From assembly GCA_049793155.1 (NCBI GenBank), contig JBARBN010000053.1, positions 1 to 64,000 of the forward strand: a DNA stretch of 64,000 nt, given 5' to 3'. A program made the translations under genes and the position numbers. The first letter of the stretch is position 1. The number at the start of each line of letters is the position of its first letter. Source of the stretch: JALNZF01 sp049793155. Its GTDB lineage: Bacteria; Nitrospirota; UBA9217. Shown piece by piece: positions 44,898 to 51,868 of the stretch. Below the pieces are notes generated by a model. That model had not been told where the DNA came from. It worked only from the letters and a program-made list of their open reading frames with translations, and did no database searches.

Positions 44898-46082
44898 ATG
44901 AGAAATGTATATCTTGACCATGCGGCCACAACGCCGGTTCACCCGAGAGTTCTGGAGGCCATGTTGCCTTACTTTTCGGCAAAGTTCGGCAATCCGTCCA
45001 ATTTGCATGATATCGGGCGGGAGGCAAAGAATGCCATCGAAGAGGCGAGGGACAAAACCGGAAATCTTATCGGGGCCCGGGCAGATGAAATATTCTTTAC
45101 CGCCAGCGGAGCCGAGTCGAACAACTTTGCGATCAAAGGTCTGGCCCAAGCGAACAGCCAGAAGGGCAAACATATTATCGTATCGCAAATAGAGCATTTT
45201 TCAATTCTTCATCCGGCGAAAACGCTCGAAAAATCGGGCTTCACGGTCACCTACCTGCCGACGGACAAACAGGGGCTCGTGAGCCCCGATGACGTCGCCA
45301 GCGCGATCACCAAGGAGACGATTCTCGTCTCGATCATGCACGCGAACAATGAGATCGGCACCATAGAACCGATCGAAGAGATAGGCAGGATCACCAAAGA
45401 ACGCGGCGTACTGCTCCATACCGACGCGGTTGCCACTACGGGATGGATCCCGGTGGATGTAAAGACCCTGGGCGTTGATGCCCTTTCGTTCTCCGGCCAC
45501 CAGTTCTACGGACCCAAGGGATCTGCCGGGCTCTTTGTGCGCAAGGGAGTCAGGATCAAACCATTGATCGAAGGCGGCATTCAGGAGGACGGGAGGCGTG
45601 CGGGCACCGAGAATGTGCCTGCCATCGTGGGGCTGGGCAAGGCATCGGAGATCGCCGCCGCAGAGATCACCAACCGGATGAGATATCTTGCCCCGCTCAG
45701 GGACCGTCTCCAGAAGGGGCTCAGTGAGAAGATCGACCACCTGGTGATCAATGGCCATCCTACGAAAAGACTGCCGAATAATCTAAACATCTCATTGTGG
45801 TATGTGGAAGGCGAGTCTATGCTCCTGTTCCTGAATATGCAGGGGGTCTCGGTCTCGAGCGGATCGGCATGCACCTCACGTTCGCTCAAGTCGTCGCATG
45901 TGCTCACGTGTATCGGCACGGACGCTGCGGTCGCGAACGGGACGCTGCTGATGTCGCTGGGGATGGGGAACACGGCGGAAGACATCGACTACGTGATAGA
46001 AACACTTCCCCCCATTGTTCATCGTCTGCGGGAGATGTCACCGCTCTATGAGGACATGATAAAAAAAGAGAAAGGAAAATGA
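44898..46082 (+). CDS. iscS: IscS/NifS-like cysteine desulfurase homologue lacking the PLP lysine
   Basis: A 394-residue aminotransferase class V protein for iron-sulphur cluster assembly. The active-site Cys325 is in SSGSACTSRSL, His100 in QIEHFS, Asn150-Asn151 in HANNEIG and Asp176 in HTDAVA. However, the site that carries the PLP-binding Lys in IscS and NifS (SGHK-x-x-GPKG) reads S-G-H201-Q202-F-Y-G-P-K207-G, so that lysine is Gln; codon CAG is at 45501-45503. The PLP-contacting Gln after the Asp is also replaced (DAVA). The rest is a normal full-length protein between rrf2 and iscU. Activity may be altered or dependent on partners. Confidence 0.88.
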   Translation: MRNVYLDHAATTPVHPRVLEAMLPYFSAKFGNPSNLHDIGREAKNAIEEARDKTGNLIGARADEIFFTASGAESNNFAIKGLAQANSQKGKHIIVSQIEHFSILHPAKTLEKSGFTVTYLPTDKQGLVSPDDVASAITKETILVSIMHANNEIGTIEPIEEIGRITKERGVLLHTDAVATTGWIPVDVKTLGVDALSFSGHQFYGPKGSAGLFVRKGVRIKPLIEGGIQEDGRRAGTENVPAIVGLGKASEIAAAEITNRMRYLAPLRDRLQKGLSEKIDHLVINGHPTKRLPNNLNISLWYVEGESMLLFLNMQGVSVSSGSACTSRSLKSSHVLTCIGTDAAVANGTLLMSLGMGNTAEDIDYVIETLPPIVHRLREMSPLYEDMIKKEKGK

Positions 46083-46092
46083 GGAGGATATT

Positions 46093-46521
46093 ATGGAACA
46101 GTACAGCTCAAAAGTGATGGAACATTTCGCCCAGCCGCATAACGTGGGCGAGATCGAGAACGCCGACGGCGTCGGCACCGTGGGCAACCCGGTGTGCGGC
46201 GACGTGATGCGTCTTTACATCAAGGTGGAGAACAACATCATTACGGACGCAAAGTTCAAGACCTTCGGTTGCGGCGCGGCGATCGCTACCAGCAGTATGG
46301 TGACGGACCTGGTGAAGGGGAAGAGCATCGACGAGGCGCTCAAAATATCCAATGCTGCCGTGGCTGAAGCTCTCGGCGGGCTGCCGAAGGTAAAAATGCA
46401 CTGCTCGGTGCTGGCCGAGGAGGCGCTAAAGTCCGCGCTCGACGATTACTATAAGAAGCAGGGCAAGCCGTCACCCGTTAGAATATCCCCTGACGCGGGA
46501 CATGAAAATGAGATGGAGTGA
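46093..46521 (+). CDS. iscU: Iron-sulphur cluster scaffold IscU/NifU-like
   Basis: Scaffold on which Fe-S clusters are assembled. The 142-residue product keeps the three cluster Cys (NPVCGD, FGCGAA, KMHCSVLA) and the Asp of CGD. A C-terminal tail of about 20 residues (QGKPSPVRISPDAGHENEME in part) exceeds the usual IscU length. It follows iscS by 10 bp with GAGGAG before ATG 46093. Confidence 0.94.
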   Translation: MEQYSSKVMEHFAQPHNVGEIENADGVGTVGNPVCGDVMRLYIKVENNIITDAKFKTFGCGAAIATSSMVTDLVKGKSIDEALKISNAAVAEALGGLPKVKMHCSVLAEEALKSALDDYYKKQGKPSPVRISPDAGHENEME

Positions 46522-46528
46522 TTCAATA

Positions 46529-46582
46529 GCGGATTGCGTGAAAAAAACCGGCATTAATCCGTGTTCATTCGTGTGAATCCGC
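46529..46582. repeat. Inverted repeat between iscU and the TusA-like gene
   Basis: GCGGATTGCGTGAA at 46529-46542 is mirrored by TTCGTGTGAATCCGC at 46568-46582. It ends 18 bp before the ATG of the TusA-like gene. Confidence 0.6.
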
Positions 46583-46600
46583 TTCTGCGAGAGTGACTCT

Positions 46601-46843
46601 ATGGACGTAAAGGACATTAAACCTGATGAAATACTGGACTGCGTGAACTTGGCCTGTCCCATGCCGATCTTCAAGGCATCAGGTAAGATCAAGGAAATGA
46701 AGCAGGGTCAGGTTCTTGAAATTCAGTCCGACGATGAGGGCATTGAAAAGGACATGCCTGCGTGGTGCGAGATGACCGGTAACGAATACATCGGCCTGAT
46801 CAAGGAAAACGGCGAATATCGCGTATATGTACGGAAGAAGTAG
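46601..46843 (+). CDS. TusA/SirA-like sulfurtransferase
   Basis: An 80-residue protein of the TusA fold. The sulphur-carrying Cys is in the motif CPMPIF (TusA: CPEPVM) after DCVNLA, and a second Cys is in MPAWCEMTG. Such proteins accept a persulphide from a cysteine desulfurase and pass it on. Its place downstream of iscS-iscU fits a sulphur relay, which may matter because the IscS-like protein lacks its PLP lysine. Confidence 0.88.
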   Translation: MDVKDIKPDEILDCVNLACPMPIFKASGKIKEMKQGQVLEIQSDDEGIEKDMPAWCEMTGNEYIGLIKENGEYRVYVRKK

Positions 46844-47175
46844 CTTCCCTACCCGATGACGGCATATAGGCGCGGGCGAATTCGCTTTTGCCGTCGCGGT
46901 GCTTCGGAACACCTTTCTGATCTACTTGCAGGCATACAACTCCTCATGAGAATACTTTCTGGATCAATGATCTTGTCCAACTCGAGAACATTGAGGAGGG
47001 GACGACGATCATTTGCAACGCGCTCGAATCGATTGACCCGCAGCACGAGCAGCCCAAACGCCATATAAGCCTTTTCAAGCGGAGCTCATCGAGACCGCTT
47101 CCCCACCTAAAACAAACCAGCGTCCGGGAAATGTATGAAATTCAGTTGTCCGGGCACTCTCTTCCTGCTTTCCGT
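46844..47175. other. Intergenic region, possible decayed coding sequence
   Basis: No intact gene is seen. On the plus strand a stretch near 46875-46950 reads AFAVAVLRNTFLIYLQAYNS then stops, and after a shift of frame 46944-47070 reads NTFWINDLVQLENIEEGTTI and onwards. This looks like coding sequence with a frameshift, but I cannot name a family. Confidence 0.25.
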
Positions 47176-47204
47176 TTGACAATGCCGGGACGATAGTTTA
47201 TTAT
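47176..47204 (+). promoter_or_regulatory. Sigma70-type promoter of the YhaM-like gene
   Basis: TTGACA at 47176-47181, a 17-bp spacer and TATTAT at 47199-47204, giving a start near 47211, about 19 nt before the ATG at 47230. Confidence 0.75.
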
Positions 47205-47229
47205 CAAAACGCGTACGAAGGGGGCTTTG

Positions 47230-48294
47230 ATGCAGACAATAGCATCGCTAAAAGAAGGCGACTGGGTCGAGGATATCTACCTCGTTACCTCGAAACAGGT
47301 ATCGACGGCAAAGAACGGCGTGACCTATCTGTCATTGAAGCTGGCAGACAAGACCGGAGAGATCGATGGCAGGCTTTGGGACAATGCCGATGAAGTTTCC
47401 GGGAAGTTCGAGCGTGAGGATTTTGTCCGAATCAGGGGTATGGCCTCGGTGTATCAGGGCTCGATGCAGATCAAGATGAAGACCCTTGAAAAAGTGGATG
47501 ATGCCAGGGTTGACGTGGCAAACTTTCTTGAAGCGTCGCCGCGCAACATCGATGAAATGGTGATGGAGCTGCGGACCGTTGCGGCTGCACTTTCCAATGG
47601 CTATCTCCGGCAGCTCATGAATACCTTTCTTGACGATCCTTCCTTTATGACCTTGTTCAAAAGAACGCCCGCCGCAAAAACGCTGCATCATAATTATATC
47701 GGCGGGTTGCTTGAGCACATTGTCGAACTTGTTGCGCTTGCCCGCGATGTAGCAAAGCACTTTCCCTCAGTGGACCTTGACCTGCTGACCGTGGGCGCAT
47801 TCCTGCACGACGTCGGCAAGGTGAAAGAACTTGCGGTCAGAAAATCCATCGAGTACACGACAGAGGGGCGGCTCATCGGGCACATCTCCCTGGGGTATGA
47901 GATGATCGTCGAGAAGATAAGCGCCATCCCGTCGTTCCCCGCCGAGTTGACCCTTCTGCTGAAGCATATCATGCTTTCGCATCACGGCGAATACGAGTTT
48001 GGCTCTCCCAAGAGGCCTAAGATCCAGGAGGCGATCATCATCAACTACCTGGATGACCTCGCGGCTAAGATCAACAACTTCCAGGCAACGATCAAAAAAG
48101 AGAAAGTGGCGGAGGGGGCGTGGTCTAGCTACAGTAAAATGCACGACCGGTATCTTTACCATGCCAGGAGCGTGCTCGCCTCCACACCGGCGGAAGGGCC
48201 TGAAGACGCTGAAGAAATAATGCTACGCAGGGGCAAGAAGGCGGTTGCGGGCGGCGAAGTGGACGCATGCGGCAAACTGCCGCTGGATATTTGA
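47230..48294 (+). CDS. YhaM-like 3'-5' exoribonuclease (OB-fold and HD domain)
   Basis: A 354-residue protein. Residues 1-95 form an OB-fold nucleic-acid-binding domain (YLSLKLADKTGEIDGRLWDNADEV), and an HD hydrolase domain follows with HH in LHHNYIGGLLEH, HD in FLHDVGKVKE, HISLGYEM and HHGEYEFGSPKRP. This is the architecture of YhaM, a 3'-5' exonuclease of RNA and single-stranded DNA. An AGGGGG precedes ATG 47230; a TTG one codon earlier is possible. An own promoter drives it. Confidence 0.9.
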   Translation: MQTIASLKEGDWVEDIYLVTSKQVSTAKNGVTYLSLKLADKTGEIDGRLWDNADEVSGKFEREDFVRIRGMASVYQGSMQIKMKTLEKVDDARVDVANFLEASPRNIDEMVMELRTVAAALSNGYLRQLMNTFLDDPSFMTLFKRTPAAKTLHHNYIGGLLEHIVELVALARDVAKHFPSVDLDLLTVGAFLHDVGKVKELAVRKSIEYTTEGRLIGHISLGYEMIVEKISAIPSFPAELTLLLKHIMLSHHGEYEFGSPKRPKIQEAIIINYLDDLAAKINNFQATIKKEKVAEGAWSSYSKMHDRYLYHARSVLASTPAEGPEDAEEIMLRRGKKAVAGGEVDACGKLPLDI

Positions 48295-48310
48295 CGGCAT
48301 TCTTTGAATG

Positions 48311-48418
48311 CCGAATTGAAAGCTGAAGAGTGTAAATTGGAAATTTATAATTAAAGCGCTGTCGCAGGCAGTATGTTCTCCAATCTCAAATTTCCAATCT
48401 TCAATTTCCAATTCATTT
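48311..48418. repeat. AT-rich inverted repeat upstream of ftsY
   Basis: AATTGAAAGCTGAAGAG...TTGGAAATTT on the left is mirrored by AAATTTCCAATCTTCAATTTCCAATTC on the right. It ends 10 bp before the ftsY start. Confidence 0.6.
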
Positions 48419-48428
48419 GAGGTACTCT

Positions 48429-49334
48429 ATGTTCGGCGTTCTCCGCAGTTTGCGCGACGGGCTTGCTAAGACCAGAAAAAACTTTACGGACAAGGTCGGT
48501 TCACTGATCCTGGGCGAGAAGATCGACGAATCGTTCCTCGACGAACTCGAGGAGGCGCTTATCGCTTCGGATGTCGGCGTCGAAACCGCGTCGTTCGTCC
48601 TCAAGGACCTGAAGGAGCGGTTCAAGCGCAATGAACTGTCCTCTCCCGAACAGGTAAGGGACCGGCTCAGGCAGATACTGTTTGAGATCCTCTCGGCACG
48701 GTCGCCGATATTTTCTCTTACCGCATCTCCATCGGCAGTGCTTGTTGTCGGCGTTAACGGCACGGGCAAAACCACTACTATCGGCAAACTGGCGAACCGG
48801 CTGCAGGCAGAAGGAAAGAAAGTGATGCTTGCCGCGGGAGATACCTTCCGCGCGGCGGCATCGGAGCAGCTGTCGATCTGGGGAGCGCGCGCGGGAATAC
48901 CGGTGATCAAACACAAGGAAGGCGCCGACCCCAGCGCAGTGGTATTCGACGCCGTATCGGCGGCTAAGGCCCGTGCAGTGGATGTGCTCATCGTGGATAC
49001 CGCCGGCAGGCTGCACACGAAATCGAACCTCATGGAAGAGCTTAAAAAGGTACGCCGGATTCTTTCACGCGAACTCCCGGGCGCGCCGCATGAAACCTTG
49101 CTCGTCCTCGACGGGAACACCGGTCAGAACGCACTGGTGCAGGCAAAGATGTTTCATGAGACGGTGGGCGTCACCGGCATCGTGCTCACGAAACTCGACG
49201 GCACATCAAAGGGCGGCATTGTCTTCGCTATTTATAAGGAGCTTTTGATCCCGGTAAAGTTCGTGGGAATCGGCGAGGCCATTGAAGACCTCAAAAGCTT
49301 TGATCCGAGAGAGTTCGTGGATGCGCTGTTGTAA
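48429..49334 (+). CDS. ftsY: Signal recognition particle receptor FtsY
   Basis: GTPase receptor for SRP at the inner membrane. The 301-residue product has the N domain (FLDELEEALIASDVGVETA) and the SRP GTPase domain with GVNGTGKTTTIGKLA, DTFRAAASEQL, DTAGRLHTKSNLMEEL and TKLDGTSKGG. There is no long acidic A domain, as is common in shorter FtsY. Start ATG 48429 is chosen because it gives MFGVLRSLRDGLAKTRK; the upstream frame begins with TTG inside the repeat. Confidence 0.95.
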   Translation: MFGVLRSLRDGLAKTRKNFTDKVGSLILGEKIDESFLDELEEALIASDVGVETASFVLKDLKERFKRNELSSPEQVRDRLRQILFEILSARSPIFSLTASPSAVLVVGVNGTGKTTTIGKLANRLQAEGKKVMLAAGDTFRAAASEQLSIWGARAGIPVIKHKEGADPSAVVFDAVSAAKARAVDVLIVDTAGRLHTKSNLMEELKKVRRILSRELPGAPHETLLVLDGNTGQNALVQAKMFHETVGVTGIVLTKLDGTSKGGIVFAIYKELLIPVKFVGIGEAIEDLKSFDPREFVDALL

Positions 49335-49347
49335 AAAAAAATGATAT

Positions 49348-49441
49348 ACCACTAAGACACGAAGACACAAAGGACACCTGAAAAAAGTATTTTATCAGAC
49401 AAGGATTAAAGCATTTCTTGGTGTCTTCGTGTCTTTGTGGT
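49348..49441. repeat. Long inverted repeat upstream of zapA
   Basis: A 21-bp arm at 49348-49368 (ACCACTAAGACACGAAGACA...) pairs with 49421-49441 with a single mismatch, across a 52-bp loop. It ends 12 bp before the zapA ATG. It is the best example of the repeat family in this window. Confidence 0.8.
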
Positions 49442-49453
49442 AAGGATGGTATT

Positions 49454-49726
49454 ATGGAACGCGTGCAGGTCGAGATATTCGGTCAGATGTACACCATCAA
49501 GGGCAAGGATGATCCCGGTTATATCCGTGAACTGGCTGCCTTCATCGACGCTAAGATGAAGGAAATACAGAAAGGTACGGGCACGGTCGATCCGCACCGA
49601 GTGGCAATCCTCATGGCTCTTACGATCACCGATGAGCTTTACCGTTTGCGCGAGCGATATGGAATCCTGGAACAAAAATCTGAGGACATCGCCTGCCGAC
49701 TGCTCGATATTACCGAAAACATCTGA
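49454..49726 (+). CDS. zapA: Cell division protein ZapA
   Basis: A 90-residue protein that bundles FtsZ. It matches ZapA: ERVQVEIFGQMYTIKGKDDPGYIRELAAFIDAKM (in part) and ALTITDELYRLRERYGILEQKS, an N-terminal beta domain and a C-terminal coiled coil. A repeat element precedes the start, and a 6S RNA gene follows, a linkage known from many bacteria. ATG 49454 has GGAT-type SD only. Confidence 0.9.
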   Translation: MERVQVEIFGQMYTIKGKDDPGYIRELAAFIDAKMKEIQKGTGTVDPHRVAILMALTITDELYRLRERYGILEQKSEDIACRLLDITENI

Positions 49727-49853
49727 GAAACAGCTGCAAAACATTGTTTGTTCCGATTGCTGCTGTGAAGGAAGGCGGCAATATCATTTTGTATCGGCTT
49801 GAAATACAATAAAATTACATCGCCCCGATGACCGGGCGGACTCCATTTTCCCC

Positions 49854-49882
49854 TTGCCATTTTTGGCTGGTTCTGGTATATA
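49854..49882 (+). promoter_or_regulatory. Promoter of the 6S RNA gene
   Basis: TTGCCA at 49854-49859, a 17-bp spacer and TATATA at 49877-49882, about 20 bp before the 6S RNA closing stem. The predicted start is near 49890. Confidence 0.7.
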
Positions 49883-49889
49883 GTATCAG

Positions 49890-50076
49890 ACATAAAAAAC
49901 GTCCCCTGCTTTGCCCGTGATGATGTAACTTGTTCCTCGTGAACAAAAAATTATGGGAGCTGTCACTGAAAAGGGTGTGCATGCCCAGATTGGACTGGGA
50001 AGCCTAAACTTTTAGACATGGCGCCCACCTGGTTAATCCAGGAATCAAGTTTATCCACACGGCAAAAGCGGGGGAT
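49890..50076 (+). ncRNA. ssrS: 6S RNA
   Basis: Regulatory RNA that binds the sigma70 RNA polymerase holoenzyme. The segment GCATGCCCAG...GGACTGGGAAGCCTAAACT at 49980-50010 corresponds to the GCATGCTCGG...CCGAGAAGCCTTAAAACT region of E. coli 6S RNA. The ends pair: TCCCC-TGCTTTGCC at 49902-49914 with GGCAAAAGCGGGGGA at 50061-50075. The internal hairpin CCTGG-TTAAT-CCAGG is also present. It lies downstream of zapA, a common location, and has its own promoter. The 5' end is estimated; the closing stem begins at 49902. Confidence 0.85.
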
Positions 50077-50086
50077 CTAAATATTG

Positions 50087-50290
50087 CGGGTCAGGAATAA
50101 CGGCTTCATAACCACACTAACGTGTAATCAGCGCGTACTCGAAAGGGGCGGGCAGTTAAGGCTCCGGCGCTTGTGATAGTGCTCAAGAAACAGCGGTTTA
50201 CTGGGACGTTTTAACGATACGGACTTTCATAAACGGGTGTTCTCAGTCCGCGACCAGATTGTTTTGCCAGCATGGTAACATAATGAGACT
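50087..50290. other. Gap after 6S RNA
   Basis: About 200 bp with no gene, repeat or clear promoter that I recognise. Confidence 0.4.
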
Positions 50291-50458
50291 ATGGGGATTT
50301 TTATGCATACATATATTCACCGAGAGGAAATACCGGGTACGGAAGTTCCAGAGACATTGCGCGCGAAGGTCGTTCGCCGGATGCGAATTGCGCAATTTCC
50401 TGGAAAATCGGCAGCATTCCGGGTATTCGCTCGAATCCCCGGTCCACTGTTGTCCTGA
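50291..50458 (+). CDS. Possible 55-residue small protein
   Basis: An open frame from ATG 50291 (or ATG 50303, 51 codons) reading MGIFMHTYIHREEIPGTEVP and ending with IPGPLLS. It is rich in Arg and Lys (RAKVVRRMRIAQFPGK). The SD for the second ATG would be GGGGAT. I recognise no family, and it is short, so it may be chance. Confidence 0.25.
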   Translation: MGIFMHTYIHREEIPGTEVPETLRAKVVRRMRIAQFPGKSAAFRVFARIPGPLLS

Positions 50459-50468
50459 TCTGGATCAA
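50455..50468. promoter_or_regulatory. FNR/CRP-like site upstream of rarA
   Basis: CTGAT-CTGG-ATCAA differs at one position from the FNR consensus TTGAT-N4-ATCAA. It lies 54 bp upstream of the rarA frame. It could control rarA or be chance. Confidence 0.3.
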
Positions 50469-50521
50469 TCGGCCCCCTCACTATTACAGGTCCCGTGTAA
50501 GCCCTCCCGCAGTTAAGAACG

Positions 50522-51868
50522 TTGGGTCTTAAAAATCTTAATAAGCAAACTCAGAAAGATTTGCTGTCCGTCGAGTCGACTCCTGCGCCTCTGGCGTGGA
50601 GAATGCGTCCCCATGCCCTGTCCGAGTTCGTGGGACAGAAGCATATCCTGGGTACGGGCAAGCTTCTGCGCAGGGCCATTGAGACCGATCGGTTCATGTC
50701 GCTCATTTTATATGGTCCGCCCGGCGTAGGAAAAACCGCGCTGGCGCACCTGATCGCGGAGCAAAGCAGCGCACATTTTGTCCCGCTCAATGCCGTCACC
50801 GCCGGAGTAGCCGACATCCGGAAGGTGACGCACGAGGCGATGCAGGAACGGGCTCAGAGCGACAAAAGGACCATTCTCTTCATCGATGAGATCCACCGCT
50901 TTACCCGGGTACAGCAGGATGCCCTCCTGCCCGATGTGGAGCGGGGGAATATCACGCTGATCGGCGCCTCAACCCAGAATCCCTTCTTTGCCATTATTCC
51001 AGCCCTCTCCTCGCGCTCACAGATCTTTGAGTTCAAACCGCTCGACCATGAAGATCTTAAGACGCTCATCCTTCGCGCGCTTGCCGATAAAGACCGGGGA
51101 CTCGGTAATCTGGCCGTGATCCTGACGCCGGATGCACTCGACCTCATTATCGCCAAATCCAACGGCGATGCGCGGCGCGTGCTGAATGCACTTGAACTCG
51201 GTGTTCTCTCGACAGCGCCCGGTCCTGACGGCGCCATCCTCTATGATCTCCATACGGCGGAGGAATCCATTCAGAAGAAGGCGCTGGTCTACGATGAAGA
51301 CGAACATTACGACACAATCTCCGCTTTCATTAAAAGCATGCGCGGGAGCGACCCTGACGCGACGCTCTACTGGATGGCAAAGATGATCACTGCCGGTGAG
51401 GACCCGTTGTTCATCGCGCGCAGGATCGTGATCGCCGCGAGCGAGGACGTCGGGAACGCGGATCCGCGGGCGCTCTTTGTGGCCGTTTCCGCATACCAGG
51501 CAGTGGAGCGCATCGGTATGCCTGAGGGCAAACTGCCGCTCGCACAGGCTGCTGTATACATTGCCTCGGCGCCGAAGAGTAACGCATCGTACCTCGGCAT
51601 CAAAGAGGCGATGAAGGACATTGAGGAAGGGCAGCTCATGCCGGTACCGGACCACCTGAAGGACTCCTCATACAAGGGTGCGGGCCGTCTCGGCAGGGGC
51701 AAAGGCTACAGATATCCGCATGATTTTCCGGGCCACTATACTGCCCAGGATTACCTCCCGCAAAAGCGGGAGTATTACCGGCCCTCGGAGCAAGGCGAAG
51801 AAAAAAGGATAAAGGACCGCCTTGCCGGGCTGAAGAAGAGATACCAGGAGGAACACGGACATGATTGA
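50522..51868 (+). CDS. rarA: Replication-associated recombination protein A (RarA/MgsA)
   Basis: AAA+ ATPase acting at stalled replication forks. The 448-residue product has APLAWRMRPHALSEFVGQKH at the N-terminus, Walker A GPPGVGKTAL, Walker B DEIHRF, the sensor GASTQNP and the C-terminal region (YLPQKREYYRP) usual for the family. The frame is open from TTG 50522; relatives begin about 20 residues before RMRP, so this start is plausible, but there is no clear SD. It overlaps the start of rny by 8 bp. Confidence 0.92.
   Translation: MGLKNLNKQTQKDLLSVESTPAPLAWRMRPHALSEFVGQKHILGTGKLLRRAIETDRFMSLILYGPPGVGKTALAHLIAEQSSAHFVPLNAVTAGVADIRKVTHEAMQERAQSDKRTILFIDEIHRFTRVQQDALLPDVERGNITLIGASTQNPFFAIIPALSSRSQIFEFKPLDHEDLKTLILRALADKDRGLGNLAVILTPDALDLIIAKSNGDARRVLNALELGVLSTAPGPDGAILYDLHTAEESIQKKALVYDEDEHYDTISAFIKSMRGSDPDATLYWMAKMITAGEDPLFIARRIVIAASEDVGNADPRALFVAVSAYQAVERIGMPEGKLPLAQAAVYIASAPKSNASYLGIKEAMKDIEEGQLMPVPDHLKDSSYKGAGRLGRGKGYRYPHDFPGHYTAQDYLPQKREYYRPSEQGEEKRIKDRLAGLKKRYQEEHGHD

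Noticed and set aside
46849..47068. Overlapping 70- and 71-codon frames on both strands in the gap before the YhaM-like gene
   Set aside because: Neither has an SD or family pattern; the better coding-like signal lies in other frames and is broken.
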